A stretch of DNA of 35,165 bases. It comes from Elysia marginata. Lineage: Eukaryota; Mollusca; Gastropoda; Plakobranchidae. Within the stretch, counting starts at the first letter, position 1. Every line of letters begins with the position of its first letter. A model generated the notes under the pieces. That model searched no databases, was not told the DNA's origin, and was given only the letters and a program-made list of their open reading frames with translations. The position numbers and the translations under genes are program-made. The stretch lies in the NCBI GenBank assembly GCA_019649035.1, contig BMAT01009804.1:277762-312926 (forward strand), in the 5' to 3' direction. Below, one piece after another: positions 1-11,700 of the stretch.

Positions 1-1300
1 CCCCCCCCCCCTCTATGTACGCGAGCCTTTCTGGGTCGGGTCTGTTTAAGATAGTTTTACAATAGTTTGCCCATCTGGTACATTGGTCTTCCAGTTTGTT
101 AATGAGCTTTCCATGTTGGTCTTTAACTGTTGAGCGTTGGCTGGAGTTTGCTCTGGTTAAATCTCTTGTGATTCTGAAGAGAGTCTGGGTATCTCCTCTA
201 GAGGCTGCTTCTTGGGCCTCAGATGCTTTGTCTTCCAAAAATGTCTTTTTATTGTTCCTTGCAGCTGTTTTAACCAATTTTTTTTTTGCTCTGTATCCTG
301 TAATGGCGGCAATTCTTTGTTCTCCTTGGCTTGATGGAAGACCTTGTTTGAGCCTTTTCCTTTCTTCAGTAAGTTTCCAAGTTCTATCGCTGATCCAAGG
401 CTTCTTTGATGTTTTCTTATGCCCCAAGATCTGTTCACTTATAGTGGTGAAAGCATCTTGAACTTGAGAGCAGTATCAATCTAAATTGTTCATGGGAATC
501 TCATTTAGGAGATGGAATTGGTTTGAAAGTTCAATACTGAAGGCTTCTTCTGATGCTGGATTTTTTAATTTGGCAGATTCAAATAGTATTGGTGGTTGGT
601 GGTTTGTTTTTTTTAAATTAAGTCTCAATTTGGTGAGGATTAGACTAGGGTCACTACCAATGTCACCCCCTCAGATTGCCCAAACATTAACAAGAGATAA
701 TCGCTACCATCGATTAACCTCCAATGCATGGTCAATCTGGTTTCTGGTCTTTCCATCTTGGGAGTTCCATGTCTTCTTTTGGATATCTTTGTTCTCCCAA
801 TCGTCTAAGGTTATTCTCTATGCAGAATTCTAGAAATCTTTCTCTGTTGTTGTTTCTTACCCCTAGTCCGTGTTTGCCCATTTACTTACTCTTCAAACAC
901 AGTGTTGTCTGATTCTACCTTAGCATTAAGGTCTCCCATGAAAATGTTTTGGGATATCAGTTCAAATTTCTTGAAGTTTGGAGTAAAATTCATCTTTTTC
1001 GTCATCTGCAGCGTCCTCTGTTGGTGCATAGCATTGTAAGTTTTGCAAATCTGGAATATAGTCATGCTCTAATAATCCTGATTGATTGGTTCCCATTCCA
1101 TTATGCTTTGGTTGGTTTTCTTGTCAAAGACCAAGGCCACACCTCTGTGTAATCCATCAACCCAAGATGATAAGCCTATACTTTTACATTTCATAGATGA
1201 CTTGGGCTGTCTTCCCTGTTTCATACATGATTGAGCATTCCATGGACCCAATCTCACCTGGTGGCTTGGGATGTCATTGACCGAGTCGGGTCAAAGGCTT
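1..1300 (-). mobile_element. Degraded LINE (non-LTR retrotransposon), APE-type endonuclease region, truncated by left window edge
   Basis: Reading the minus strand from about 1290 to 1 gives, in shifting frames, the hallmarks of an APE-type LINE endonuclease. These are a start-like block with YETGKTAQVI (about 1190-1240), GVALVFDKKTN and EWEPIN (about 1080-1152), CYAPTEDAADDEKDEFYSKL (about 975-1035), the catalytic-type GDLNAKVESDNTVFE (about 900-940), and RNQIDHALE (about 713-745). These are followed by a linker with KKPWISDRTWKLTEERKRLK (about 355-420) and ending near RPDPE (about 20-40). The reverse transcriptase would lie left of position 1. Frame changes and stops between these blocks show that the copy is dead. 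The organisation resembles the endonuclease/RT ORFs often annotated as craniofacial development protein 2-like in invertebrates. The subfamily is not determined. The element is antisense to the neighbouring zinc-finger gene and may sit in one of its upstream introns. Confidence 0.85.
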
Positions 1301-2525
1301 CCTTGTGGGTTTGGCCTTTTACCTTTGTGGACAGCATTTTTGCCCAAGTTGCTGGCGTTCGGTCCAGGGCTTGCTGTGAAAGAGTGTTACCTTGTGTTTC
1401 TGCAGCGGTATCTGCCAGAGTTCTAAGGACTAAAAGAGGCTAGAAGTTCATGGTTTTGAATGTTGAACCCTAATCTAGAAAATCTATGAGGTTTCAAGTC
1501 TAGATACAGTATAAATACATGTAGATTTTATTCAAAACCTGTTCTTCAGTTTTATTTTTAAACCCGAATTAGTCACAGCGAGGGTTTTCAAGTTTTGTCC
1601 ATATTTTGAGTATAGGTAAGGAATAATGTGCACTGTGATCAGAACTTTAATAATTTTAGAAGGTAAAGGTATTATACTGCAAGTTGTGAAGAGGGCAGAA
1701 CATTTATGCTCTTTTAATGTAAAAAAAATGTAGTATGGTACAATGGTAGGTCTATTTGAAAGCTTTTTAATAAAAATATATTATTATTATTATTATTATT
1801 AGGTTCGTTTGTACATTTTCTTTTAGTTATAAATCCTTCTGATTGGAAGTAAAACAAAAATTGGATTTTTTTGCTAGATGTGGCACAACTAATGTAATTT
1901 CTTATTATTAAAAAAAAGTTTAAATAGGTCTAAATATTATTCCATTTTGCTGCGTCCGGCCTGGAATTTTGAATTTGGGCATGGAAATTCCCGGAAACAC
2001 CCTGGACTTTGATAGCCTAGTGGTTGCAGGAACCCCGTTATAAGCTTGATTCATTATCATAAATTAAACCAGAAATTTCAGCAAATAAATCAATTTGATT
2101 TAATTTCTGAAAAGAATAATTTATCTTTTAAGATTTTTTTTCCCTAATTGTGAATTGTCATTTTGCTTCTACAGTTCAGTTCACTAAATCTTTTCATGTT
2201 TCAGTGCATCTTTATATTTCTTGTCATGTTCTGAAAAATCCTTTTATAATTTGCATGTAAACATAAAAACGACAAATGTGAAAATTTCCTTGATAAAATG
2301 TTTTAACTTTATAATTGTAAATAATGTTAGTTTATTAAATGTTAGTTTGTAGAAATAATTGGAGCTTTCCCATAGGAATTTTCCTTTTATAATTGGCATG
2401 TTCACGTTAAATGATAAATGTAAATATTCCTTCATAAAATATTATAACTTTATAATTATAAATAATTATACAGGGAAGGTTTGCCGATTGGGACCTAAAC
2501 TTAATTCTTTTTACTTCTCCACCAG
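1301..2525. other. Noncoding stretch, probably intron upstream of the first visible zinc-finger-gene exon
   Basis: AT-rich sequence without a credible coding segment. It contains a short (ATT)7 microsatellite at 1780-1800 and an imperfect direct repeat (2241-2329 and 2384-2470). It ends in a pyrimidine-rich tract and the acceptor ...CACCAG at 2525. The next exon starts in mid-codon, so this must be intron unless an unseen small exon lies within it. Confidence 0.6.
2241..2470 (+). repeat. Imperfect direct repeat, two ~88-bp copies
   Basis: 2241-2329 and 2384-2470 align over their whole length. Both start CTTTTATAATT(T/G)GCATGT and share ATAAATG/CAAATGTGAAA-like and CTTTATAATT(G/A)TAAATAAT blocks in the same order and spacing, with scattered substitutions. 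This looks like an old local duplication with a period of about 143 bp. The second copy ends about 55 bp before the 3' splice site at 2525. Confidence 0.65.
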
Positions 2526-2749
2526 GCAATGTGCCAAAGCAATATTAAACATCCAGTGGCAGAACCTGGATGAAGACAGCTCAGTGCGCCAAAACTTTCT
2601 TGTCTCATTGTCCAATCTCCATGCCAAACTCGTGCCATTTGACTTCCCTCGATTTCACCTGCTGGAAACTCTCACAGAAAACCCATGGACAAATCCAACC
2701 CTAGCAAAAATCATGGGTGGCGAGGTGGAGTCCTCGGACAAGCAGGAAG
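2526..2749 (+). CDS. Zinc-finger gene, first visible exon (helical N-terminal region)
   Basis: The acceptor is ...CACCAG at 2525 and the donor is GAAG|GTAGAG at 2750. The exon begins with the third base of a codon and ends with the first base of the next, so an upstream exon must exist. It encodes 74 full codons, including QCAKAILNIQWQNLDED, FDFPRFHLLETL and ENPWTNPTLAKIMGGEVESS. It is predicted to be alpha-helical and matches the ZNF292/RLF region that leads into the 'ExPILLDMR' block. Confidence 0.85.
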
Positions 2750-5700
2750 GTAGAGATAAAAATAATGTGTTAATCATAATCAATCACCTTTTGTGTTTCT
2801 TTTGCTCTTTTTGCAAGCAGCAATAAGAGCAGCCTGATTTTTAAAATCATACATTTCAGTTTAAATTTTAAGCTTTAGGTGATAGACTTGTTTGGGTTGG
2901 TCTTCAAAGAAATAGTGTTTAGTTTGTGGAGCTCGCAAAAACGTAATTTGCTATCTTTTTGTCATTCCTTTAATCTTGGAGATATCCATTGCTACTATTC
3001 GGTCAATAAGCTTGTGCAGTGCTCAATGCTTTGGTAAAAACCTTGCCTATTTGATTCATCCAGTGCAAGATTACATCCAGCAAGAGGACCCCATCATCCT
3101 GCAGCTGCGAGTGGACATGATGTTAAAGGAGAACTGTGAAGAGTATGCCCTTAACCTCTGCAACAGTTGCCTCATACACCCAGAGCTCGCCACAGACCTC
3201 AGCTTGCGCATTACCCAACTCTCCTTGCTCTACAAGATGGGCCATGAAGATAAATTGCAGGAAGAGGTTTGGCATTCCTGATTTAAATCGTTTATATTGA
3301 AAAAACTATATTCAGTGTTTGGATTACTGATGTAGGATAGGATAGGATTTGGGTTGGTGCAAATTTGTTAGTGGTGCAGAAAGTGAGCTAAGTATCAACT
3401 GTTCATCGCTATCTTTTTTGGCAGGTCTAATACAGTTACAAGTTTTATGGTCAACGTTCGTTTTTCTGATTTGGACCAACTGTCTGGAACTCACTCCCTT
3501 TAACCATCAGGGAAGCTAAATCAATAGAACTTTTTCTAGGTATTCATTTTAAACCTGTAACTCCTTTTCATTTCTCACGTTAGATAAACTTTAATGTAGT
3601 AATGTTGTCGAGAATATTGCATTTATTATCATTTGTGAACAGCATTGAGCAATTTGCATTTTTATGGATATGCAAATTCAATATATTATTATGATTATTG
3701 TAATACTAGTTCTTTACAGTAAGTACTAATTAAAAAAAAAACATATGCAAGAGCTAATGGCTGGCTCTCAATCCACCCTACTAATTTTCTTGTGTGTACT
3801 AAAATTCTTTTTTTTTTTTTTTTAAATCTTTTTCAGTGTCAGCGTCTGAGTATACAAGACGCTCTGCGAATTATTAAAGAACTGAATGTTTCAGGCAAAC
3901 AGAAAGAACTTTACACAGTACTAGCTCAAACTTTCATGGTTCAGAACTGGATTAGGCCTTGTGACACAGACACCAGTAAGGTATGTGCTCTTTTAAAATT
4001 TCATCACAGCAATGTAAATCTTTCAGATTAGTATTGATTTCAACCTTTTTCTGCATTTGAGATTTGAGCCAATTTTTTTTTACATTATTTAAAAAGAAAG
4101 TCCAAAATTCACCTGCTAACAAACTAAGGGGCGTTACTCCCGCTATAATAGGCTTGGACCATTGCCCTTTATCCCAAACTAATGTGGGCCTTCCTTCCGT
4201 TTATAACCTAGTCCTGTTGAAGTTTTGAGCCCTGATTAGTGACTAAGAAAACTGAAGAGTCTTCAGCAAAGTCAACAATTTTGTTTCACACTGGGGTTTC
4301 AGTTGTCCTGAATCTTCTTTAATTCTTGTAATTCAACTCTCTTAGTCCTCTCTGAAAAAAAATGTGATGCTTAAGTTTACACAGCTTAACTGAGCTTAAA
4401 CATTTACTTATGTTTTTACAATGTGCCGCCTCCTATTGTGCCGGGCCTCTAATTAGTCTAACAGTGTTTAATTGAGATGAGATCACTCCTAGAAAGCCTA
4501 TCAAAGCTAAGCCCTGATTCATTGTTTTTTATTCTTTTACAAGCTTAAATCGACCTTAATCTAGATATTTTGGTCTCTCAATTTTTTTGTCATTTCAACT
4601 CACCATTTATGTTTAACTGTTCTCTCTGAATAACTGCAACTTGAGCTTCAGACACCTAAAATGGCCACTTAAAATTATGCACTGCGGAAAATTTCTGATA
4701 CCATGCAAAAGCCTTATTGTGCTAGTAATCCTGGTAAAAAAGCGCTGCATGGTGACTATCAGATTGAAAATGTATTCAGTAAAGATTTAAGTCTTGGTCC
4801 TTAAAAAAATGACGGAAGACCATCACCAAGATTGTCCAACTATGCACTTTATTAACATTCAAACATATAGCTCTGCAATGCTTTTTTCCTGTAAAATTAC
4901 TTTAAGCAGATGTATTAGTGTTACAATTTATCATTTTCTAAACTAGGACTCATGAACCTAAAAAATGTGTATGCTTATGGTTTCTTAATTGTGTATGCCA
5001 TCGCTTTGATGCATATTTGAAAAAAAAAGTATTTAGATTTATAATTTTGTTTTTGGAGTAAAATTCATCCTTAAAATTAGCTATGCCATATATACAAGCC
5101 TCGGTCTGTTTGTCTTGTCTTGATCTCTCTTTGGATACAAAGATCTCATCCTCTTCCTCTGTGTCTATTTTGCTTTCCCTTTGTTTGAACGACTCTTTTT
5201 TTTTTTTTTTTTTGCATTATCCATTTTCTATTTATTTGTAGGAAAATAAAGAATAAGTGTTTCTAAGTGATAAAAATCTGACATCAGGCATTCCAAAAGA
5301 GTTTTCAATAAATTTTGAACTTTGCTACTGTAACTGTAAGCAATATCTTTCACTTGGATTTTAGAACACACACTAATTGTGTCATTAACAAATACGCTGA
5401 TGACACCATTCTCACAGGCCCTATTCAAAATAATAACAACACATACTACATACATGAGATATACACTTTTGTTGAATGGTCTAAACAAAGTTTCCTAGAT
5501 CTAAACGTGGATAAGACCAAGGAAATGGTAATAGATTTTAGGAAAATAATAGATTTTAGGAAAAACAAACCGTCTCCACCTCAAATAGTTATTGGCAGCC
5601 AATTAGTTGAAAGGATAGATCATTTTAAAAGTTTAGGAGTATATATCGATAAAGACTTAAACTGGAAACAACATATAAACCACATCTTTAAAAAATTAAA

Positions 5701-8700
5701 CTCATGAATGTACTGTCTGAGAAAAATTAAGTCTTTCGAAGTAAATAAAAACCTGTTGCAGATGTTCTATTCGGCCATGATAACCACTATTATAACCTTT
5801 GGTATTACAAGCTGGGGTGGGGGTGTAAGCAAAGATGACAAAGAAAAACTAGAGAAACTGATAAAAAGGGCAGAAAAGATTGTAGGGGACAGTCAAGATG
5901 GCTTTGAAACTTTATTAAGTAAGAGAGACACAATAAAGATAAAACAAATTATAAGTGACCCCACACACCCGCTTAACAAAGATTTTCAAGGCAGAATCAT
6001 ATCAAGGAGCGGGAGGTACAGAGTTCCGGGACTAAGGACCGAGAGGTACAAACATTCGTTTGTTCCAAACACTATCATAAACAAGAACAAATCGTTCAAA
6101 CGACTTACTCACACCGACTGATATAAGAATTTTAAGTTCTTACTCATATGCTTAATATTTACACTAACTCACGTACAGATTTATACAATTGCTAATTTTT
6201 ATCATTGACTATGCTATAGGCTCTATGGATACATGTCTTGCATTATTATACGGTTCATTTCCACTTCTATTTTTATTTATTTATTTTAATTCTTAATATC
6301 ATACGTTATTGCTATTTTATTCAGTATTATAATACACAGATTAATTACCTTATGTATTTTAGAATGCTTTAAATATGTGAGCTGTGATAATCAATATTAT
6401 TGTACATGTGGGATTAATGATTTGATGTTTTAGTTACAGTACCTATATGATCTATGCTTTTTAAGTGTCTTACCTATGTACAACCAATTTCTCAAAATGG
6501 GATCAATAAAGATTTATTCTATTCTTTTCTATTTGTAATCTGATCAGTATTTTTTTATATTAGTTCTTTGTGAAAGGTTAGAGAAAGCTAATAATTTTAT
6601 GTGTTTGTTCTACATTAAAATGTAGATGCAGAAGTTACAGAAAAAAAAATTTCATGTCATTTTTTTTATTGAAAATCCATTACAGGAGTTGTTGCGAATG
6701 TGGATACGTCATCAACTGCTTGTGGACAGGGAACATGATCAATTTAAAGACAGCATTTGGGCCATGGCAAAACTCTCTCATTCCACGGAGCAAATTGTTA
6801 TCATAATTGATGTTCTACGGGAGGAGGTAATTGGTTCATGGAAAACATAGTTTTTTTGGTTTTTTTTATTTAGCATAGCTAGTTCTTAATATTTCATAGG
6901 CTTTATAAATGACTAAGATGTAGAATGAAGTTTTTTGTGCGTGGCTTAATCGTACGTGTATTGATTTTTATGTTCTTGTCAGTAAAAATAGAGAATATAT
7001 CCCAAGTACAGCAAGGTTGCAAGTCTTTGGTTTGGCAATGACCAAAGACATACATCCGCCAGCAAAGCTCACTATTTATTATTCCGGCTGTTCATTCAAT
7101 AGCTCCAGTATATACTACATAATCCTTAGTAGACCGGCTCATATTAAAACACATTTATTTATAAAGATTACCCAATTTAGTAAGCTACCTTTCAAAATAA
7201 GAAATACAAGTGTAATAAAATCAGACGATCTTTTCATTTGTCATTACAGATGCCTTATTTTTTAGATTAGCCATCATCCTAGCGATCTTTTTCCTGACCA
7301 AGCATCTTTTTTTTTTCATTGCTAATGAAGGAGGTCAATCAGTAGTTTTCTTTTCCTGCAGGATTATTTAGCAACTCAAGTCAATTTGACTGTTTAAGTG
7401 TTGAGTTGGAAAAAAAAACCAACAAATCATGAAATTTACAATAAAAGATGTTTTTGTCGCTAAAAGATAATAATCCAGTGTTATCTTTCTCTTTTCTTGA
7501 AATATTTATACTTATTTAAAATTTCATAATAATAGAAAGAAAAAAGCTAGCTGGCGCTAATAAATTTTTTATTTTTCCCTTTTCCTTTGCAATCAATGGC
7601 TCCAGTGTGGTGACACTTTCCTTCAGCTGTATGTGGACATGAGCATCTTTGCCCTAAAAGTAGACAAAGGTCAGATGGAGACAAGCATCAAAGAGAAAAA
7701 CATGGACGCAGCAGCAGCTAGAAGGGCTGACATGGCCTCAGTTTGCAATAAACTTTCATGTTTGTGCCACCATGCATCCCTTAAGGTGGGCAAGATCTGC
7801 TCTCTTACATCTTTTGCCTTGAGACCCTCCCAAGAATCCTTTAACAAAATTGGTGTTTTTTATGGCCAGGGTGTGGACTGCTGTGATAAATGTGGGAAAG
7901 ATAACCAGAGGGAAGCAAATGCCATCAACCCAGCCACACTTTATGAGGTGGAGAGATTGCTGAATATGCTAAGACCAGACTATCTTAATCCTGATAATAC
8001 TTATCCTCATATTCATGTGATGTGTCGCAGATTCTTGTTAGAAAGTTTAAGAAATGCTCAGGCGCCACAGAAGCCAGGCTTTAAACCCAAAGGGGAAGAC
8101 ACCGTTATCACACAGGCGGAAGGCCCTGGTAGAAAGAAACCTGCTCTCAAAGCATCTTTTGTATTTGAAGCGTTGTCTCCACAAGACTTCCAAGATCGAC
8201 AGGCCCTGCTTGCTAAGCTCCGCATGCAGAATGTGGCAAACTTGCAACCAAATTCCCCTTACACAGGCAGAGTCTCTTATAACAAATCTAGCCCAGCAGG
8301 TAATAAAAGCAAAGACACTTTGGTTTCCCACCCCTCCAGCAAAGCCAGCCATCAACAAAAACAACAGCATCTCCAGAACCAGCAAGAGCTTTATCTGAGC
8401 AGACTTAAGCAGCAGCTAGAGAAACAGGGGGGCACAGTCCACCTGGCCCAGTCAAAGTCATATAACCAGCCAGGAACCGTGCAGTTGCAGCAACAGCATC
8501 AAACAATACACACACAACAGGTGAGTCAAATTATCCAACTGGCACTGAAGAAAGACCCTGTAGCTCTAGAACAGATAAGCAAGACAGCCCCTGCTGCTGT
8601 CGTTCAGGCCATTGCCAGCATCATGAAAGGCAACAATGTAAAATCCTTCTCCCAGCAACAGCCTCAGCAGTTAAGTGATGCTCAGTCTTCTCTTCAAGAT

Positions 8701-11700
8701 GGAGCCCAGTCTCTACCCACTGTTTCCACCCTTCTGAGACCTCCAGCGGCATCCTCATCACAGTCCCAGATCAGACAACAGCCTGTTCCTCGTAAGTATC
8801 CTCGCCCACAGCTTTACGCACAGCCCATTATTGTCAGCACTGGAGCCAGCACTATGACTCATGGTAGGTTTCATTCTCAGACAGCTAACTTGGAATCTGC
8901 GCCTTTAAACCCAAATGCTCCTAACCAAGGTTCGGGGAGTTCACAGAGAGTGTTGGCCACATCAGCTCAGCAGCAGAGAGCAGAGAGCCTCTCCATTTCA
9001 AAGGCTCATGTTCAGGGAGTTCGCCAGTTCATGCAATCCCAGCTTTCTGCCTTGCAGGCGGGCCAAGGGAGTGTGACAACGACTGGAAGCAGCATGCTAG
9101 GCAGCACTTTTGGCACAACCAATGACAGGGTGAAGACGACTGTGGAGTTGGCACAGCAGGCCGCCATTACTAGGGAGTTAAAGAAACAGCAGCAGAAACA
9201 AGTCAGACTTTCGCAAGAAGCTGTTGCTTTCCTTAGTGCCAGGAACACAATAGCCAGCGGTGTGCCTCCGGTAATTGGCACTATTAACAAACAGCCTCGT
9301 CAGGAGGTACACTTATCACAACACAATTTCAGGCAACAACCTCCTCCAAGGCAGTCTGGTAGTAATATATTTTCCAGTGTGGAGAGTAGCTTCCAGACTC
9401 CCCAGACTCCAACTGGTATCAGTCAGGGCAGTGTTTTACCATCTTCAGATGAGCTGTTAGGTTCTATCACAGGCATTGACGACACAATCATCAATGATCT
9501 TCTTCAAGACTCGGGTCTTCTCTCAAATACATTTCCAGACATTGAGGTTGATGTGTCAGGGGAGGATAGGGGGAAGATCAGCTCAACTTTTAGCCAGCTC
9601 TCAGCCAGTCAAGCCAACGCTAGAGCAGGATCTGTTTATCAAAACACCCAGTCGCTCTCAAGGTCAATGCTGGCCAGTTTGTCAAAAGGTCAGACATACC
9701 AAATTAAAGCTGGTTCAGCTTCTGCTTCTTCTCAGAGTTTACAATTTCAACAACAGTGCCAGACTTCTTCCGCTTCTTGCATCTCTGTCAATCAACAGGC
9801 CTCTCCTTACGGTCAGCAATCACCTTCAAGTGTAGGACCGCAAGGCCTGGGACAACGGCAGACTTCTCTAGCTGCGGCAGAGCAGGCTCATATGGATCAA
9901 ATTAATCAGCAGATGAAGCAAGAGGACATTCCTGGGGAGATGTGCATGGATGCTTCCAACAATGCCACCTACCGTTGTATTTTATGTAGCCTAGCATTTG
10001 AGACCCTGGATCTACTACGTGAGCATGTCAGGAATGTCTGTAAACCAGGCCTGCAGTCCTCCAGTGTGTACACTTCCAAAATTGAACAGGACAAGGCTAA
10101 CTCAGCTCGAGCTGGTCTAGAGACTACTACTGTCTTCCAGTGTCTGCGCTGCTTTGAGCTCTGCATCAGCGAAGCTGGCATCAAACAACACAGACTTACC
10201 TGCAAGCGGGTACCAACCATTCCTTCAGACATAAAAAAGGAGGCAGCAGCAGCGTCTGCCAATAAAAATAAGTCCAGAGCTGGTTCATCCAATAAACACA
10301 GCTCTGTAAAAACAGAAAGTGGTGGCAGCAGTAGACCTCACAGTAGAAACAGTGCATCTGTACTCTCTCCTCAATCTACTCAGAAAGGAAGCAGTAACAA
10401 TCCATCAGGTATCTCCTCTGGAACTGGTGTTGCTGTCATGCTTGGCTCGAACAGCCCTCAACATATCAAGAGTGACACACCCCAGGCTGTGCCTAGTGTC
10501 TCTCTGGTACCAACACTGCCAGGCAGGCCTCAGCCTAATGTTAGCACACTTGCCACCAGCCTGCCATCAAGCCTTGCTCCCAACACTCAAAGCTCACCTT
10601 TAATCTCCTTCAAACATTCTGAGATGTCATCTTCAATAACCTCATTCCAGCCGCCCTTTACTACTGCTAAACATGGTACCAATATAGTCACACAGAACTA
10701 TGCTTTAAATCAAAACATCAAGATGGAGATTCCTGAGGCTAGTTCCAGTCCCAGCCCTAAACTGCCAAGTGTAAAAATGGAGCCAAAAAACGAATTTTGC
10801 CCGGTAACCAAAGATACGCCTAATGTTAATTCACCAAAGTATTCAGAGATTTCAGGCTCTGGGGGTAGCAAGTTTTTAAAATGTAATTTGTGTTCTCAGA
10901 CTCTGTGCTCCTCCTCAAGTTTCATTAGTCATTGGAAAGAGTGCGTTGTGAAACATAAAAGTGTAAACAAAAAGAAAGTCCAAAAAGAAAAACCTCAAGC
11001 AGAGCCTTTGAGCGGCAAAGTTTTAGAAAATGTGATGAGAGTGATTGAATCTGTGGCGTCGGGCACTTTTGATAAATCTGGTCAACTAGGTGATGGAAAC
11101 CACCATGCAGATGTCATAAAATTAAAAGACCCTTGCTTTGATCAACCTCAGGATACTGTCTCTTCTGCTGATGGAGATGGAGTTGACTCGGAAGTTTCTT
11201 GGGATAGCAGAGCCACTTTTGAAAACACCACAGACAGTGAAAAGGATAAGCAAAAATGTTTTACAGAAGGTAGAAAACAACAGAAAAGAAAAATTAGTCA
11301 GCTGAAAGGAATTTCAGAAAGGCAGTGCATTGAATCTCAAAGCAAAGAAGAGAATGGCGCTGAGGCTAAAAGTAATCACAAAACAAACTGCTCTAGGGTG
11401 GCAGGCACAGGCAGTGAAGAGGAGGATGAAGATGATGCTAGTCTGAGTGGTTCTGAGAGTGGTAGCTCAGCACTGCAATCAACACGTGAAGCCCCACCCA
11501 AGCTCCGAGACAGAAAACTTCTTAAGCCCATACAGAGCTTTATCAATGAAACTTTCATCTCTCCCTATCAACATGTCAGCAAGCGTCTAGCAAAAGTTGT
11601 GGAGGAAAGTGTTGTGTCTGAAAGCACAACGAGTGGTGCCGAGTCTGATGAGGACCACTTGCTGTGCAGGGCGTGCAATAAGCCCCTGCAGTCACAGAGA

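Noticed and set aside
96-1443. Several plus-strand ORFs of 60-120 codons
   Set aside because: They are the antisense of the LINE endonuclease relic on the minus strand.
2359-2525. Upstream part of the open frame that runs into the first visible zinc-finger exon
   Set aside because: It precedes a good CAG acceptor, is AT-rich (I/N/Y/F/K), and has no resemblance to the family. It is intron read-through.
7023-7049. Perfect 9-bp hairpin in an intron
   Set aside because: A single short stem of this size is expected by chance in 35 kb and has no other support.
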